64,000 nucleotides of DNA from Bimuria novae-zelandiae CBS 107.79 (GCA_010015655.1 ML976658.1:825087-889086); one strand, 5' to 3'. Shown: positions 20,926 to 32,869, counted from the first letter of the stretch. A program made the numbers and translations. Notes: generated by a model not told the origin, from the letters alone.

Positions 20926-21435
20926 GCTATCTCCTCTCACATTCGTTTTCGCATCATCAAGGAGTTTGTATGGAATATGACGGTCTATATATATGAGCGA
21001 TATTGAGGCTTGAATACCTAATGTATATAATACAAAATCCGGATGTCCCGGATGCATCCTCATGTGAATCTCCCGTCCGCCCCACGCCGCCTCCATAAAT
21101 CTCCGCATCGCCTAAGCTACCCTAGCTCTGATCTCTGCGTTGGTCTAGACCCTGAGCACCTGTTTCCTAGAATTTTTGAAGCTGTCGCAAACTTGCAAAT
21201 GCAACAACTCGGCGGTTAATGGACAAAGGAGGAGGCTGCCAAGTACGGCGCCACATCTGGAACGTCTAGGCTTGCGAAGCCTGACATGCGCCACGGCAAG
21301 TGCAGCAGCTAGCCGAGTACGCGTATTGCCGGCGATCCACATGAGTACGATGGTTCCGAGGGAGTGCTCTCCGTTGTATGTACACCAGTGTAGTCGCAAT
21401 TTGCAGTCGCTCCTTCTTGAATATTCACACTCACA

Positions 21436-22970
21436 TTGGCAGTCATGGCTTCGAATCAGATTGTCAACACGCCAGTTTCGTTTCCGCACCCCGACGCTGC
21501 GAACAACACGCCATCTCCGTCGAGCGCAACGTCCACAACCCCTACCGTAAAAAGATCGCGCACGTCTACCGATGCGTCTGCTACGTCCATCACCGGTCGC
21601 CTGAGGACTGCAAGCATAAAGGCTTTGGAAGCATCACCGCCGCCGGGTATGTGGGCGGCTACGGGCACTGTGACGGCGAAAGCGCCTACCATTTCAGATA
21701 TTCGGCGCGGTTCCTTCTGCGAGTCGGGGTGGAGGGGAGAGCCACAGCGCGTGAAGGTGGAGCGGAGAGGAAGTTCCAGTGAGAATTCGACGCGATTAAA
21801 AAGATCAGGGAGCAATCTCCAGAATATCCACGATGAGAACGAGAGCGCACATCAACCACCCATGAGCGCGATGACCAATTCGCCGGAGATGCTTAGGGCA
21901 CAAGGCGCACGGCAGTCAGGCGTTGAGCCATTTTCAACGGTGACGGAGGAAGATATGAATGCATTCCCCTCCCATGGGGAGGCGCATGTAGCGAAACTGC
22001 CGAACTACGAGGACGCTGAGAAGGAAGAACTGAAGGACGGCTCGAAGATCAGAGGGAAGGATGGATCGAGTAGTGGCGACCGACCAAAAGAAGGCCCTCA
22101 GGAGGTATGTCGACCGCAGAGCTCTTCTTGCAGGATACTGACGTGCAACAGTATGCCAATGGCTACGTCCCTCCTCCCAAGCTGCCGTGGACGACCTCGA
22201 CCGTCATTGGGCTCAAAGCCTTCTGGAAGTGGTTCCTCACCATTCCGGGCTTCCTCATCACGCTGTACGGTTTGAATGTGGTAGCGTGGGGCGGCATGCT
22301 GTTCCTGTTACTCTGCAACGCTGCACCCGCCATGTGCACCCCAACGTGCGACGACATCCAATCCCCACGCCGCATATGGGTCGAGATTGACTCGCAGATC
22401 CTCAACGCCCTCTTCTGTGTCACCGGTTTCGGACTCGCTCCGTGGCGTTTTCGCGACCTGTATTGGCTGATAGTTTGGCGGCTCGGACGCACGACCGCGC
22501 GCAAGCAAACCGGCATGCGACGACTCGCTAGTATTCACCGCAGTTGGTTTCGTCTGCCTGGATCAGACAAACTGCCTGAGCACGCAAACGGCGGAACAGT
22601 CGATCCTGAGGATCCCGCCGTACCTATTCCAGCCGGGAAGACGCCCGATCCCCCACCTACGGGTGCCCGCGCGCCGCCTACAAAGGGCTGGAAGTTGGAC
22701 TTCGTCGTGTGGATGAACGTGTGGAACACCTTCTTCCAGATTGTGCTTTGCTTCTACATGTATCACTACAATCGGTACGACCGCCCATCGTGGGCGACTG
22801 GTCTCTTCGTCGCGCTGGGCTGTAGCGTCGCAGGCGTGGGAGGCATCATGATGCACATTGAAGGCAAAGCCGTGAAGAAGGTCGAGGGCGTACCCATGCC
22901 TGAAGGCGGATACCCGGGTGCTCCGACGGCCACAGATGCAGAAGCTCAGCCTCTTTCGCCCAGCAGGTAG
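21436..22970 (+). CDS. DUF2985 multi-pass membrane protein
   Basis: Exons 21436-22104 and 22152-22970 encode 495 residues. The 47-nt intron has GTATGT, ACTGAC and CAACAG signals; an earlier CAG acceptor would give an intron of only 29 nt. Residues 1-225 are hydrophilic, Ser/Thr/charged and probably disordered. The second exon holds the conserved domain: KLPWTTSTVIGLKAFWKWFLTPxGF-type start, several membrane helices, CNAAPAMCTPTCDDIQSPRRIW, and ALFCVTGFGLAPWRFRDLYW. DUF2985 proteins are fungal integral membrane proteins with a PLAC8-like Cys-containing region; their biochemical role is not established. An alternative start is the ATG at 21445. Confidence 0.85.
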
Positions 22971-23623
22971 TGTGCTGCAGTGCGATGCTTTCCGCCGCAG
23001 TCATGATGATCTATGCCTAGCTGCATGCTACCGGACGTTCATCCTCAACCATCCTCATTGGCCCGGAACATTGCTAAGAGACTTGGCGCAGAGGCGCGTT
23101 CGCCTCCATGCGAACGCAACGCCGCTGTGGAGCAACACACGTCTTGCGTCTTGTTTACGACGTGTAGTCAGATACCCTATGCCGTATACCCACAACCTAT
23201 CGCTTTCTTACATCATTGTTCAAGTATGATCTCGTATCTTCTATTTTTAATGCAGGGACGAACGAGTCCAGACTACGTAGAGTGTGTGGTTCGCTAGAGG
23301 TGCATGTGCGCATGCAAACCGTCAGCCTGCCGGGATGTTCGGCAACCGGCATGAGCAATCAAGAGCCTAGACTCTCCGGTCGAATCCGATACGGTCGAAA
23401 AGTTCACACGATCTTCTCGTATGAGCGGATGACGTAGGCGAGGAGAAGAAGCTTCTACGCCCCGAGAGTGCGAGATGACTGAGCCTCAGAGTTGTTAACA
23501 AGGCGGCGGACCCACCTACTTTCGCCCACAATATTTCCCCACCTCGACTTTCTTAGACATATTCTACAAACAAAGTGGAATCTATACAACTTTTCTTAGG
23601 GCCCGTTGGATTTTGAAAAAGAG
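22971..23623. other. intergenic, no supported gene
   Basis: Small overlapping open frames only. This is the presumed 3' flank of the DUF2985 gene and promoter of the glycine-zipper gene. Confidence 0.4.
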
Positions 23624-24598
23624 ATGGCAGCCACAGAATACTACATAGGCACTGCTGCTGCCCAGCAGTTGCAAGGTCAACGACGACATAACTCTTCATA
23701 CGAGCTGCCAGGACAGCAACAATTATACCAGCAACAGCAGCCTCCAAACCAGCTCCAATCATACAGCAACGCACCGCCGAGCTATTCGTCTTACCCTCCA
23801 CAACAACCGCAAAGCCACCCGCCCCAGCAATACCAACAAAACCCTCTACAAGCCTATCCGCCACCGCCACCACCGCAACAACGGCAACAGCAACAGCAAC
23901 AGCCCTACTTCCCACCACCACCATCATCCTCCCACTCGCCGTACTCCTCAACCTCGCAGCCAAGACCTCAAGGCTACCCTGGGTCTCCGCGCCCCCAGCA
24001 ACAAGGCAACTACCTAGGCGTCCCCGTCACCAAGCAGCGCAGCTACTCCCAGCCCGCCGCGCCCCGCGTCCGCTTCGCCGAGCACGACGAATACGACACC
24101 GACTCCTCCCGCTCATATGCATCCGACTCCTCATCGCCACGCGCCCGGCACAAGCGCCGCCACCACTACCATCACCACCACGAGCGCGACTACGACTCCG
24201 ACCGTAGCTACGACCGCGATTACGACGATAAGAGTAACAAGCACCGCTCCCAACACGAGAAGTCGCACAAGAACCGCGACGCTTTTCTGGGCGCCGGGGC
24301 TGGCGGGGTCATTGGGGATGCGATTTTTCCGGGTTTGGGCACGGTTGGGGGACTGCTTTTTGGGGGGTATGGTGGGAGGAAGCATGCGGTCAAGAAGGAG
24401 AGGAGGAGGAGGAGGAGTCGGGAGTATGAGCGGGAGTATGGGGATGAGGGGGAGGGGAGGTATGCAGGTGGAAGTGGGGGTGGGAGGAAGCATAGGGATA
24501 GTGGGTATGGTGGGGAGGCGCATGATGGGAGGAGGGATGGGGGTAGTGGCTGGGATGAGGGGAGTGCGACGTTTAAGAAGGGGTGGGCTGTTCGGTAG
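23624..24598 (+). CDS. Gln/Pro-rich protein with glycine-zipper segment
   Basis: The open frame extends upstream, but the first true ATG is at 23624 (MAATEYYIGTAAAQQ), giving 324 residues. Residues about 10-120 are Gln/Pro/Tyr-rich low complexity. A His/Asp/Arg/Ser-rich charged stretch follows. A Gly-zipper-like hydrophobic segment (AGAGGVIGDAIFPGLGTVG, about 225-250) is followed by a basic cluster (KKERRRRRSR) and a Gly/Arg/Asp-rich tail. Fungal proteins of this design are common and are thought to be membrane-associated or aggregation-prone; no biochemical function can be assigned. The strongly GGGA-biased 3' third reflects composition. No intron is needed. Confidence 0.7.
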   Translation: MAATEYYIGTAAAQQLQGQRRHNSSYELPGQQQLYQQQQPPNQLQSYSNAPPSYSSYPPQQPQSHPPQQYQQNPLQAYPPPPPPQQRQQQQQQPYFPPPPSSSHSPYSSTSQPRPQGYPGSPRPQQQGNYLGVPVTKQRSYSQPAAPRVRFAEHDEYDTDSSRSYASDSSSPRARHKRRHHYHHHHERDYDSDRSYDRDYDDKSNKHRSQHEKSHKNRDAFLGAGAGGVIGDAIFPGLGTVGGLLFGGYGGRKHAVKKERRRRRSREYEREYGDEGEGRYAGGSGGGRKHRDSGYGGEAHDGRRDGGSGWDEGSATFKKGWAVR

Positions 24599-25091
24599 GG
24601 TGGGCGCTGGCGATGGGGAGGGGAATGGGGTATGTATGATTATGATTAGATGGCTTATGTCTCCATTACTGTTATCATTACTAGGTTAGCGGTGTATATC
24701 TTAATGTACTTTAACTCCTACCCCTAGAGAGTTGCCATCGGGTACACAGCTCCTACGACGTCCTGCAGGTTTGTTGAGGGGGAAAGTTATTTAGGAGCAG
24801 GTCGTTGTAGAGATTCATTGAAGATGTTATCTAGCCAGGCAGTGCGTTGGTACTCCATGTAGGCGCCACTAGCACCCAATCACCCTATTAATCCTCGTAT
24901 CATCCTAAAAACCAGCTCGTCCACCGACATAAGCCTCAAACTCTCACATTAATCCCCCCTCTATACCCAGGATCTCCACATCACCAATCCTCTTCTTTCT
25001 AGTATAACATGCCCAGTAACTAACGTCCTGCCAGTATCCTCGTCCCTCTATACCCCTCCACAATAACCTCGCACCATTCCCTCCGCTCATT
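24599..25091. other. intergenic, no supported gene
   Basis: Nothing convincing on either strand. It lies between convergent genes. Confidence 0.4.
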
Positions 25092-25776
25092 CTACTCATC
25101 CTGCCAACACCGCACCTCCGCCTCGTCCCCATTCCCCAGCTTCACCAGCTGTATCGCAAACCACACGCCTTTCTCCACAAACACTATAATATTCCGCCAG
25201 GACGCCCAACTCATATTGTCATTATGCCACTTCGTACTGCGGAACAGCATGCCTACTTTCTGAAACACGCGCGGCGGGTCCTCCAGCACCTCGACGTCAC
25301 GCCGTCCGGCTAAACTCAGGGAGAGCTCAGCGGGTTTTGGGCTGTCCTCCAAGGTTTTGAAGAGCGTTATTGTAGCAGCTAGTTCGGCCTTGGAGATGAG
25401 CTCTACGCTTATACGCCGCATACGCGATAGCGGTAGCGGCGCCATGATCGGAACGATAGGCCCCCTTCCCCCTGTAAATGCAATTTCTCGCTTCCTATTT
25501 TTTCCGTGCACGGCGGGCATGTTGAATAGCACAAAGGTAGCGCTGAGGCGCAGTTCTTCCTCGACTTCGCAGCGTATCTGGAGAGTAGTCTAGGTCCAGG
25601 GTAGGTTGTGCAGTGTGCGCTTCTGACTTCTACTGCTGGTTTTCCAGTGAAGTGCTTGGGGCTGGGGAGGAGGTGAAGGGGTGCCGGAGTGGGAAGGAGG
25701 GGCCCGGGAGGAGGAGGTGGTGGTAGATGGTGTTTCTGAGCTCGTGGGGGAGGGAGAGGAGGGTGGTTGTGGGCAT
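25092..25776 (-). pseudogene. F-box/2EXR-like gene, probably broken or intron-split
   Basis: An ATG at 25776 opens MPTTTLLSLPHELRNTIYHHLLLPGP, an F-box-like start. That frame ends at a TAG near 25633. A second frame, entering near 25580 with LQIRCEVEEELRLSATFVLF, continues to 25092 and reads as the body of the same kind of protein. The two pieces are in different frames. I could not find a splice pair that joins them in phase, so a frameshift is as likely as an intron. It is one of several F-box-like remnants at 25-29 kb. Confidence 0.4.
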
Positions 25777-26437
25777 GTGGGCGGGGTCTGCGTTTGGATT
25801 TTGGGATTTGATGGGGGGGAACTTTGTGGGGGATGAGAGGTAATAATGAACGATACCATAGGTAGTATCTCGTACCTATGATAATTACAATCCATCAAAA
25901 TTGGAGAGAGGTAGGATGATGAGATGAAGAAATGTTACGTTAAGGATAATAAGAAATGCAGGTCAGAGCAGTAGATCAGTTTCGTAGCGAAGCGAAAGAG
26001 TTTTTTCTACGTTGCAGGCATCGATGTGCACACGTGACTGGTGACAGCCTAACCCAGCCCAGAAAACAGCGTTGGTAGCTCCCAGAGTAAAGAACGTCAT
26101 CTGGTCGCCAGCCGTTGAAATGTTCGTGAGAATTTGTTGAGGTGCCAATCCAACTACTATGGGTAGGCAACCGCCCCTTAAACACTGCCGCGTAACGGAC
26201 ATGTCGATGTTTAACACTGGATGCAGGAAGGTACCGAGAAGTGTTAAAGGTAGGACCCCGAGGGTCACGTGGTTTGCTGCATGCAGGCGCCCAGGTCGCC
26301 AGGGACATATTTACCCCCAGGTGCCCGCGCGCAAGTGTTCTCTGTCGTCCTTACTAGCCATGTTATTTATTCCTTGCAACCGCTTAGTATCTCCTCTACA
26401 CTTGCTACTGACGAACCCTAATACTTCAGTCCCACCA

Positions 26438-26985
26438 ATGGAAGCACGCCCCGCGAAGCGCAAGCTCCCGCTCCACTTTCTAGAGCGCCCGTTCAGCAAG
26501 TCTCAAAGGTCTCCCGAAGATGCGATACAAGACCCTGGCAGTGCCCCTCCTGCTCCGTTCCTGCGTCTGCCTCGAGAAGTCAGAGACAAAATCTACCAGC
26601 GCCTCCTCTTCGGTGCCCAAATCGCCGGAACCCTCTGCTTCGAGGACCTCGACGGCGCGCGCAGCGTCGGCGTACACATCGACTACCACTCCCCTCCTTC
26701 TTGCCAAATCTCACCCAAAACCTCCGCCGGACACGTACAAGCCGGCAGGTCCGCTCAGAAGCCGTAGAAGAGCTCTACCACAACGGAACATTCACGCTCT
26801 CCAGCACCCCCTCAATCCACGGCGCCGTCTTCGAAACGCGCTTTCTGTCCTCTAGAGTAGGCACCGCACAGGACGCCAATGCACCGCCGCTGGTAGCCGG
26901 CTTCCCCATCACGCTGGGACGCATCCACAGCATGTGCCTCTCCAAGTGCGGCTTCCTCGAGCTCCCTCCCCGTGTTTTAGCTTAA
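26438..26985 (+). pseudogene. F-box-like gene relic with frameshift
   Basis: From the ATG at 26438 the frame encodes a basic N-terminus and a typical F-box-like opening (PAPFLRLPREVRDKIYQRLLFG). Near 26695 the coding signal changes frame: the continuing text (LPNLTQNLRRTRTSRQVRSEA, then LYHNGTFTLSSTP), which is the usual next block in these proteins, is shifted by one base, with no usable intron between. The second frame ends at 26985. The gene is therefore a frameshifted relic, unless the assembly has an error here. Confidence 0.5.
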
Positions 26986-27232
26986 GCAGTTGCGTCGCAA
27001 ACGCCACACGCCTTCGTGGGCCCTGTTCTCGCAGGCGCTCCAGCGAATGCGCATCGTCGCGCACCCAGGTGCACGCCCGGGACTGAAAACCTGAACCGTC
27101 TCGTAGAAGAGGTCCCCCACTCCACGCCGCTGCTGGAGCGCATGCCTTTCCTCTCACTGCGCCCGCTAGAACTCCACCTCGGCATCACTGTGCTAGGCCA
27201 CTGGCCTCGCACCGCATCTTTCTCACCAATTT

Positions 27233-27836
27233 TCTCGCGCGTGACGATTTCCTTTCGCAAAGATCTCACCGCGCGGAGGCTGGGGTTCCTGCAGCTCAAA
27301 CCTATCCGCAAACTCCACGCCATCCTTATAGAATCCCTTCTCCTCGTCCTCATGATAACATCTTCCCCCACATCTCTTCAGCCCCCACGACGGATCATCA
27401 TGGTGCTTGTTACAATCCTTACAATACCATCTTGTGACGCCGTTGTGGCCGTTATCGGGTTCAGAGCGGTTAGAGATGTATGGGCAAGGCTTAACTGGTG
27501 GCGCGGGACGACGACGACGTTGTTATAGGCACAGGAACACGAATCTGCGTACTTGGGTCGCCCGGCTTTTCCGTATTCGATAGTTTCGTCGAAAGGGAAG
27601 TGGTCGCAGCGGGAGCGTTGGCAATGGGTGGAGCCTAAGTAGAGGTCGCCTTCGTTGTAGTAGTCCCAGTGGCAGCATATCTAGCCTCGCTCTAGTTTGG
27701 CGGCTCTTGTGCGCTTGCGGGCTGCTTCGGCGCGCTTGAGGGATTTTTGTTGGGCGGCGAGATGGAAGTCAATGCTGATGCGGGTCTGGGTTTCTGAGTC
27801 GGTCCGCGGGCTGATTTAGGTGGGTGGAGTTGTCAT
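27233..27836 (-). pseudogene. zinc-ribbon-like gene relic with nonsense codons
   Basis: From the ATG at 27836 the minus strand reads a Gln/Arg/Ala-rich helix (SLKRAEAARKRTRAAKLERG) and then ICCHWDYYNEGDLYLGSTHC. The frame is broken by TAA at 27818-27816 and TAG at 27683-27681. Around 27560 the coding text moves to another frame and continues as RWYCKDCNKHHDDPSWGLKRC and RCYHEDEEKGFYKDG, ending in TGA at 27233. Paired CxxC and Cys/His spacing suggests zinc binding. The nonsense codons fit single C-to-T or G-to-A transitions. The family is not recognised. Confidence 0.45.
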
Positions 27837-28370
27837 TTTGACGGATAATGTGGGTTTGGTTGCGGAGTGGGCGGAAGAAAAACCATTGTATCGCTCGTCC
27901 TGGGGCAACACAGAGGACCAAGACAAGTCTAAACTGAAGTGTATTACACGACTTTGTACCTTCAAGATTGTTATATTGCGCGCTTATAAGAACTGTAGAG
28001 CTATTTGCTCGATTAGGTTGTGGGCAGATCATGAGATGTACGAACCTGGTTTGGTTTGTGCGCGTTTGCCATGGGGTCACGCGCGAGCGAAGTTTGCGAA
28101 GTAGTTGCACAAATAGTCACAAGTTTGTGATGTCAGCAATTACAGGACTGCTTAAATACACCCCAATATATCTTCGTGCTGCGCTTTAGCTTGTTGTATT
28201 CCACATTAACTTCGCTATGCGCACAAACAATGACGACTGGCAAAAGCGAGGGGTCCAATCCGGATGTGATCACTCTACATGTACCGCACTGAGTCCACCC
28301 CAGTGGCTCAATCCTAGTTTGAAGCACCGTACCGTTTCAAATTCGAATTGGCAAATCACCACCGCTCGTC
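27837..28370. other. intergenic, no supported gene
   Basis: Short opposing frames only. Confidence 0.35.
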
Positions 28371-29180
28371 GTGACCGGATGTGACGCAACAACGTACACT
28401 ACCCCGACTGATTCGAAGCTTTACTTTGATCCTGCTGAATATCCCGACTTACCTCGACTGTGGGACAAGCTACCAAATGAACTGAAGCTTGTGGTTTTAG
28501 AGTTCAATCTCCTTTTTGGTGAAGTACGTAGGCAGCCGAGACGTGTTTGGCGTGAGATCCCGAAGCTGCAACACCTACGAATTCATGATAACAGTGTATG
28601 GCCAGAAACTCTGGTGTTTCACGTAGCACTCCCTCGCGATATGGGTACATTTTCAAAAGACGTATTCTGTGGGAGGAACACGTTCACAGACAAATCCATA
28701 GATCAAGGAAGATACAGATATCATGAGAATCTGATGGTGGATCCGTTCTATTGGATCCCCGATATTACGATTACATCAAGAATTCGGCGGCTTCACACTG
28801 GTATTGCGATATGCCATCCGAACTGGAAGCTTTTATCCTGGATTCTATCCGATGACTTCAAGAATTTGAAGAGTTTGCAAGTCGACTTTAAATAGGACCT
28901 ACTCTGGGTTTATTACCATCTTAACTTCCGAAGATATATTTGGAAACCAGAGCACGTTGTGCCTGATATTGTTTGGCCGCAGAATTTCGAGTTAAATGTT
29001 AGATTCTCAAGTGGGGACAAGTTCATCGGGCATTTGCAACTGAATAACGTAAGTCATAGAAGTCCTCTGGATTGGCTTTCGAAGAGTTTTGGTGATGTGG
29101 AACGTGTGCAGCGCGAGATTCTGAGCAAATTCTACGTTGAGACTGCTGAATCTGGGAACCCGAAGAAACTATTCGGATAA
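28371..29180 (+). pseudogene. F-box-like gene with one in-frame TAG
   Basis: A single frame runs 270 codons from the ATG at 28371 to 29180, interrupted only by TAG at 28893-28895. Before the stop the protein has an F-box-like segment (LWDKLPNELKLVVLEFNLLFG, about residues 30-50) and a folded-looking body (LKSLQVDF just before the stop). After it the text stays protein-like (YIWKPEHVVPDIVWPQNFELNVRF). The TAG could derive from CAG or TGG by one transition. Either the gene is a pseudogene, the protein truncates at 174 residues, or the TAG is read through. No intron pair removes the stop obviously. Confidence 0.5.
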
Positions 29181-29421
29181 TACCAGGGAAATAGAAACAA
29201 GGAGAAGCAGGCTTAGAAGCAGAGTCTAATAGAGAACGGTCGAATAATTCCATGCTGATACTGGATTCAGGGCCAATATGATCGTCATAAAATACCGCTG
29301 ATTGACCGAACTTGTTCTCGTGTTCGCTACTTGCAAAGCTCCGGTGAAGAGTAAGACCACGCATTATCTATCGTTACATGGTCCCCCGTAAATAAATAAA
29401 CTTACTGCGCTGCTCTCCGTC

Positions 29422-30969
29422 TCATGAGCGTTGCTCTCGAGCTCGTTCAAGCTCTGCTTCCACCCGCGCAGCCTGTTCCGCCATCGCCCGTGATCGTACC
29501 CTAACACCCATGCCCTCTAAGCGCTCAGCCTCCGCCGCATAACGCCGAGCTCGATTCTCCATCCCTCGTATACCCTCAAACGACACCTTGCTCTCATCGC
29601 CGCCCTCCTTGAGCACCCAAAGCTTCTCGTAGCAAGGTGTTCCCTCAGTGTTGAAATGCACGTACGGATTCTCAGGGCTCAGCTGCATGCTGCAGAGGTA
29701 GCAGAAGTGTGTTCGGCACTGCCTACAGGTAATGTGATTGCAATCTTGGCTCTTGGACACCGGCGTAAAGCAGTTAGGGCACGGTGAGGTTTGTGTGGCG
29801 AGATAGTCCAGAGAGGCTTGTTCCTCTTCTCTACGGCGCTGCTCCGCGACTTTCATGGCGCGCTGGTCTGCCTTTTGGAGGTCTCGTTCAGTAGGCGCGC
29901 CGTAGCATCCGTTGTAGGTACCGTGCCATCCTGCACGACAATTCGTGCAGAACGCGTATTCGCAGTCTTCGCAAACGGCAAGATAGTCTGGCTTCTCTGC
30001 TGGGGTATCATTTTCGATCTTCGGGGCTTCGCTATTGTCCTTCGACGTGGATTTTGGATGGAGCGATACTTTCTGGAGGCTATAGCTTATTGCGTCGTCG
30101 TCTTCGTTATCTGATACCCCCATCTCTTCAAGTGGAACCGTGGATTTGTGACAGTTGTTTCCCTTCGCTGCACCCTGGCATCGCTGTCGTGGACACCACA
30201 CAGTGGTGCTATCGGTCTCTAAGCAATTCTTTCGCTTCAGGTCGACGTAGCGCTGCACCTTCGACCGCTCTATCGGAATTTGAAGCAGTTCTCGAGGGGA
30301 TATGTGGCGAACGCGTTGCGCGCGGCGGGCACGAAAGTCCATACACTCAGTGCCGCAGTTTAAGGACATGCACTTGATGTCGTCAATGTTTCCTTTTTTG
30401 ATCACCTGGACGTAGCAATCCTGCAGACATTGCACGCAAAATACGTGACCGCAACGCTCCATGCGATAGCACTGATCGCCCGGCTTGGTGTAGAGACACA
30501 CTGAACATTCATACGACGACTTCTGGAATTCGTCCCGCTTGGCTTGACGATCGTAGTTGATGAGGTCATTGAAGATGTGCTTCGATACAGATAGGAGGTC
30601 TAGACCAAACTTGCCTTCAGCAGCTTCCTGAAGCTTGCTGATGTACGCAAATAGGATTCCTTCGCCTCCATATTCTTCCCATAGTTCCTGAGCGTTAGTC
30701 ACAAGCTCGGTCGCTGTCTCTGTCGACAGCCATGTTGCTTGCAGTTTCACCACCGGTGGTTCGCTTGAGGGATATCCTTCTGGGAGCTCGAATATTATTC
30801 GAAGTGCCGGGAGATGTAGTAACTCTTGGTGTCGCTCTTGGCAAACTATAGGCAAAGGTGAAGGAAGAGCGATAGGCAGATCAAGGCACGCCGCATAACC
30901 CGTGATCTCGAGCTCCGGATAGATGGCCATCAACGTCTCCAGCTCTTCCATGCGCTCGCTTTCGCTCAT
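29422..30969 (-). CDS. RWD-RBR E3 ubiquitin ligase (RNF14/ITT1-like)
   Basis: Starting at the ATG at 30969 (MSESERMEELETLMAIYPE) the protein is 515 residues; an in-frame ATG at 31104 would add 45 residues that lie outside the RWD domain. The order is: RWD domain at 8-118; RING1 at 155-205 (CSVCLYTKPGDQCYRMERCGH); IBR at about 240-355 (WCPRQRC, CEDCEYAFCTNC); RING2 at 397-426 (CPNCFTPVSKSQDCNHITC) with the presumed catalytic Cys410; and a coiled Glu/Arg-rich tail. RBR ligases take ubiquitin onto the RING2 cysteine before transfer. The RWD-RBR order is that of RNF14 and yeast Itt1, linked to translation termination and ribosome-stall control. It is intronless and complete. Confidence 0.92.
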   Translation of the reverse strand: MSESERMEELETLMAIYPELEITGYAACLDLPIALPSPLPIVCQERHQELLHLPALRIIFELPEGYPSSEPPVVKLQATWLSTETATELVTNAQELWEEYGGEGILFAYISKLQEAAEGKFGLDLLSVSKHIFNDLINYDRQAKRDEFQKSSYECSVCLYTKPGDQCYRMERCGHVFCVQCLQDCYVQVIKKGNIDDIKCMSLNCGTECMDFRARRAQRVRHISPRELLQIPIERSKVQRYVDLKRKNCLETDSTTVWCPRQRCQGAAKGNNCHKSTVPLEEMGVSDNEDDDAISYSLQKVSLHPKSTSKDNSEAPKIENDTPAEKPDYLAVCEDCEYAFCTNCRAGWHGTYNGCYGAPTERDLQKADQRAMKVAEQRRREEEQASLDYLATQTSPCPNCFTPVSKSQDCNHITCRQCRTHFCYLCSMQLSPENPYVHFNTEGTPCYEKLWVLKEGGDESKVSFEGIRGMENRARRYAAEAERLEGMGVRVRSRAMAEQAARVEAELERAREQRS

Positions 30970-31104
30970 GCTGAAACGGGATGGCTGCCTAGCACCTTGC
31001 AGTACCCAAAGTTTTCTGAGCAACACGAGGACCACTCTTCTGGCAGGTTGTTTCGCACGTGCTAGGCAGCAGCGTGGGATTGGTGTTGAGGTGCTTCGAA
31101 ACAC

Positions 31105-32869
31105 GAGGACTCTTAATGAAGAATTTCAGGAATGCGCTTTGTCGTCGGAAAAATATAGATAGGCTTGTGGTTCAGAACGACGAAGCAAATAGAGGTGTAT
31201 GTCGGTGGCGTGGGGTCATTGGGGCCAGGCGCGTAGCGTCGCGACCTGTGAGTCAACGCGAAGGGCGGCGTTGTATCAAAGTGTTGCTGAGACCTATTGA
31301 CTAATTATCGACCAAACAATCGCATGAAGGACGGTGCTCTCCCTGAGTTGCCAGAACTAAACAGAATTGGAAGTCGCAACTGTCCAGCCAGGCGTATGCT
31401 TAGTCATGCGTGATGAGCACGTGACATTCTGCTCTCCGGGCGTTGATTTCCGGTTGCAATTGCCCTCCTCATCAATTATTTCCAGTCGTTGCTCAGCTCA
31501 CATTTTGATCAAATTTATGTAGTTGGATCTTTCATTCATATAGGTGCGTTTTCCACCCTTTAGCTTCTGGGCATCATACCCGAACTTGAGACGCAAAGGA
31601 ACATTTGGACTTCTTGAATTAATAACTGCTCACGTACGTGGAATATTGAGGCTTGCAATCATCTGGTCAGATTGTTCCAAGGACCAAACACTGGGGAAAG
31701 AATGCAACATCAGAAGGTCCATGTTGCCCATAATGATGATACCATAGGTAGGGAAGGGAACAATCCAATGCCGCTTTCAGAAAGACAGCTAAGGTAGAAA
31801 AACGGTATCCATACTTTCGATCTTTTAGAGCTGCTGTTGGTTAGCTACTGGTCCACAAAACTCCTAGAGAAAGCTGGAACTGGGTAGCTCTTAGGGCCGA
31901 GCTTGGGGTCCCAGGTCGCCAGCCATGGTCGACCGAAAGCTCTAGTGCAAGTATATGCTATAAGAACCATCGCAGTTCCCAATTAGCTACTTTTAGTTCA
32001 TTTTAAATCTGCAATTACAGTTTTAACGTTCTTGCAACTGCTTCCTTACGACCTGAGCAGGATAGCACCGGGATGCGCATTTATCAGCTTTCCCTCAGGC
32101 ATTTCATAAGATACGCATGAGCCACCCAACCGCCGTTTACAGCATATCATAACTGAAAATTCACTTTGCAAAATATGCAGGCTTCGGTTCCAGCCGTCGG
32201 CCTAGAAAGCAACGACAGGACATGAAAAGCGCGCGTTCTCCCATCGAACATTTCAAGGAATTTCTAGCACATGGGCAGGTGAGCTACTCAAGAGCCTAGA
32301 GTATGCGAAATATTTTAAACTGAGAACTTTCTATGCGGTACGTACCATAAGTATTTGCTCATGTGGATAGGCTGTGCGAAGATAATGGGTGAGACGCTGC
32401 TACGACTAGAGGCTAGACGCTTTCTGCAGCACGACCGGTGCTGAAAAATACGCACGCACCAGATCCAACACCTTTGTCCATCACGCACCATCGTCCGTAC
32501 TCTACAAACGATCGATTCGGTTCTTACCAGCTGCCCATCTCCCGGCTACAAGCCTTCCAATCTGCGATACAGTGCTTCCTCTTACAGCCTATCGTAGGTA
32601 CGGCGGCCTCGATCGATCCGCAGCAAGTGCGATTAACGTGGACCCACGCCATTCCAGAACGCGAAATTCTCGGCTCTACATCACGTTCTCATCACACTCT
32701 TCGGTGCTCAAGGCAAAACCGACAAGGCGACAGTCAGATTGTATTTAGTAACTGAATTTTTCGCAGCCGGCCTGAACCGGAGAGTTTGACCGCCGGCCGT
32801 CACTCCGAGATAACCGTACAAGCCCAGGTGGTTTCAGCGTACATCGTCCTCTGATCAAAACCGTTCGAG
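31105..32869. other. intergenic between divergent genes
   Basis: This holds the presumed promoters of the RBR ligase (minus) and the eight-exon gene (plus). A 105-codon plus-strand frame at 32438-32755 shows no domain and may be part of a 5' leader. Confidence 0.4.

Noticed and set aside
24117..24689. Second long frame within the glycine-zipper gene
   Set aside because: Low-complexity shadow created by GGGA/CGAC repeats.
27016..27528. Plus-strand 170-codon frame
   Set aside because: It overlaps the minus-strand zinc-ribbon relic, whose Cys/His pattern is more convincing; part may still belong to the F-box-like relic upstream.
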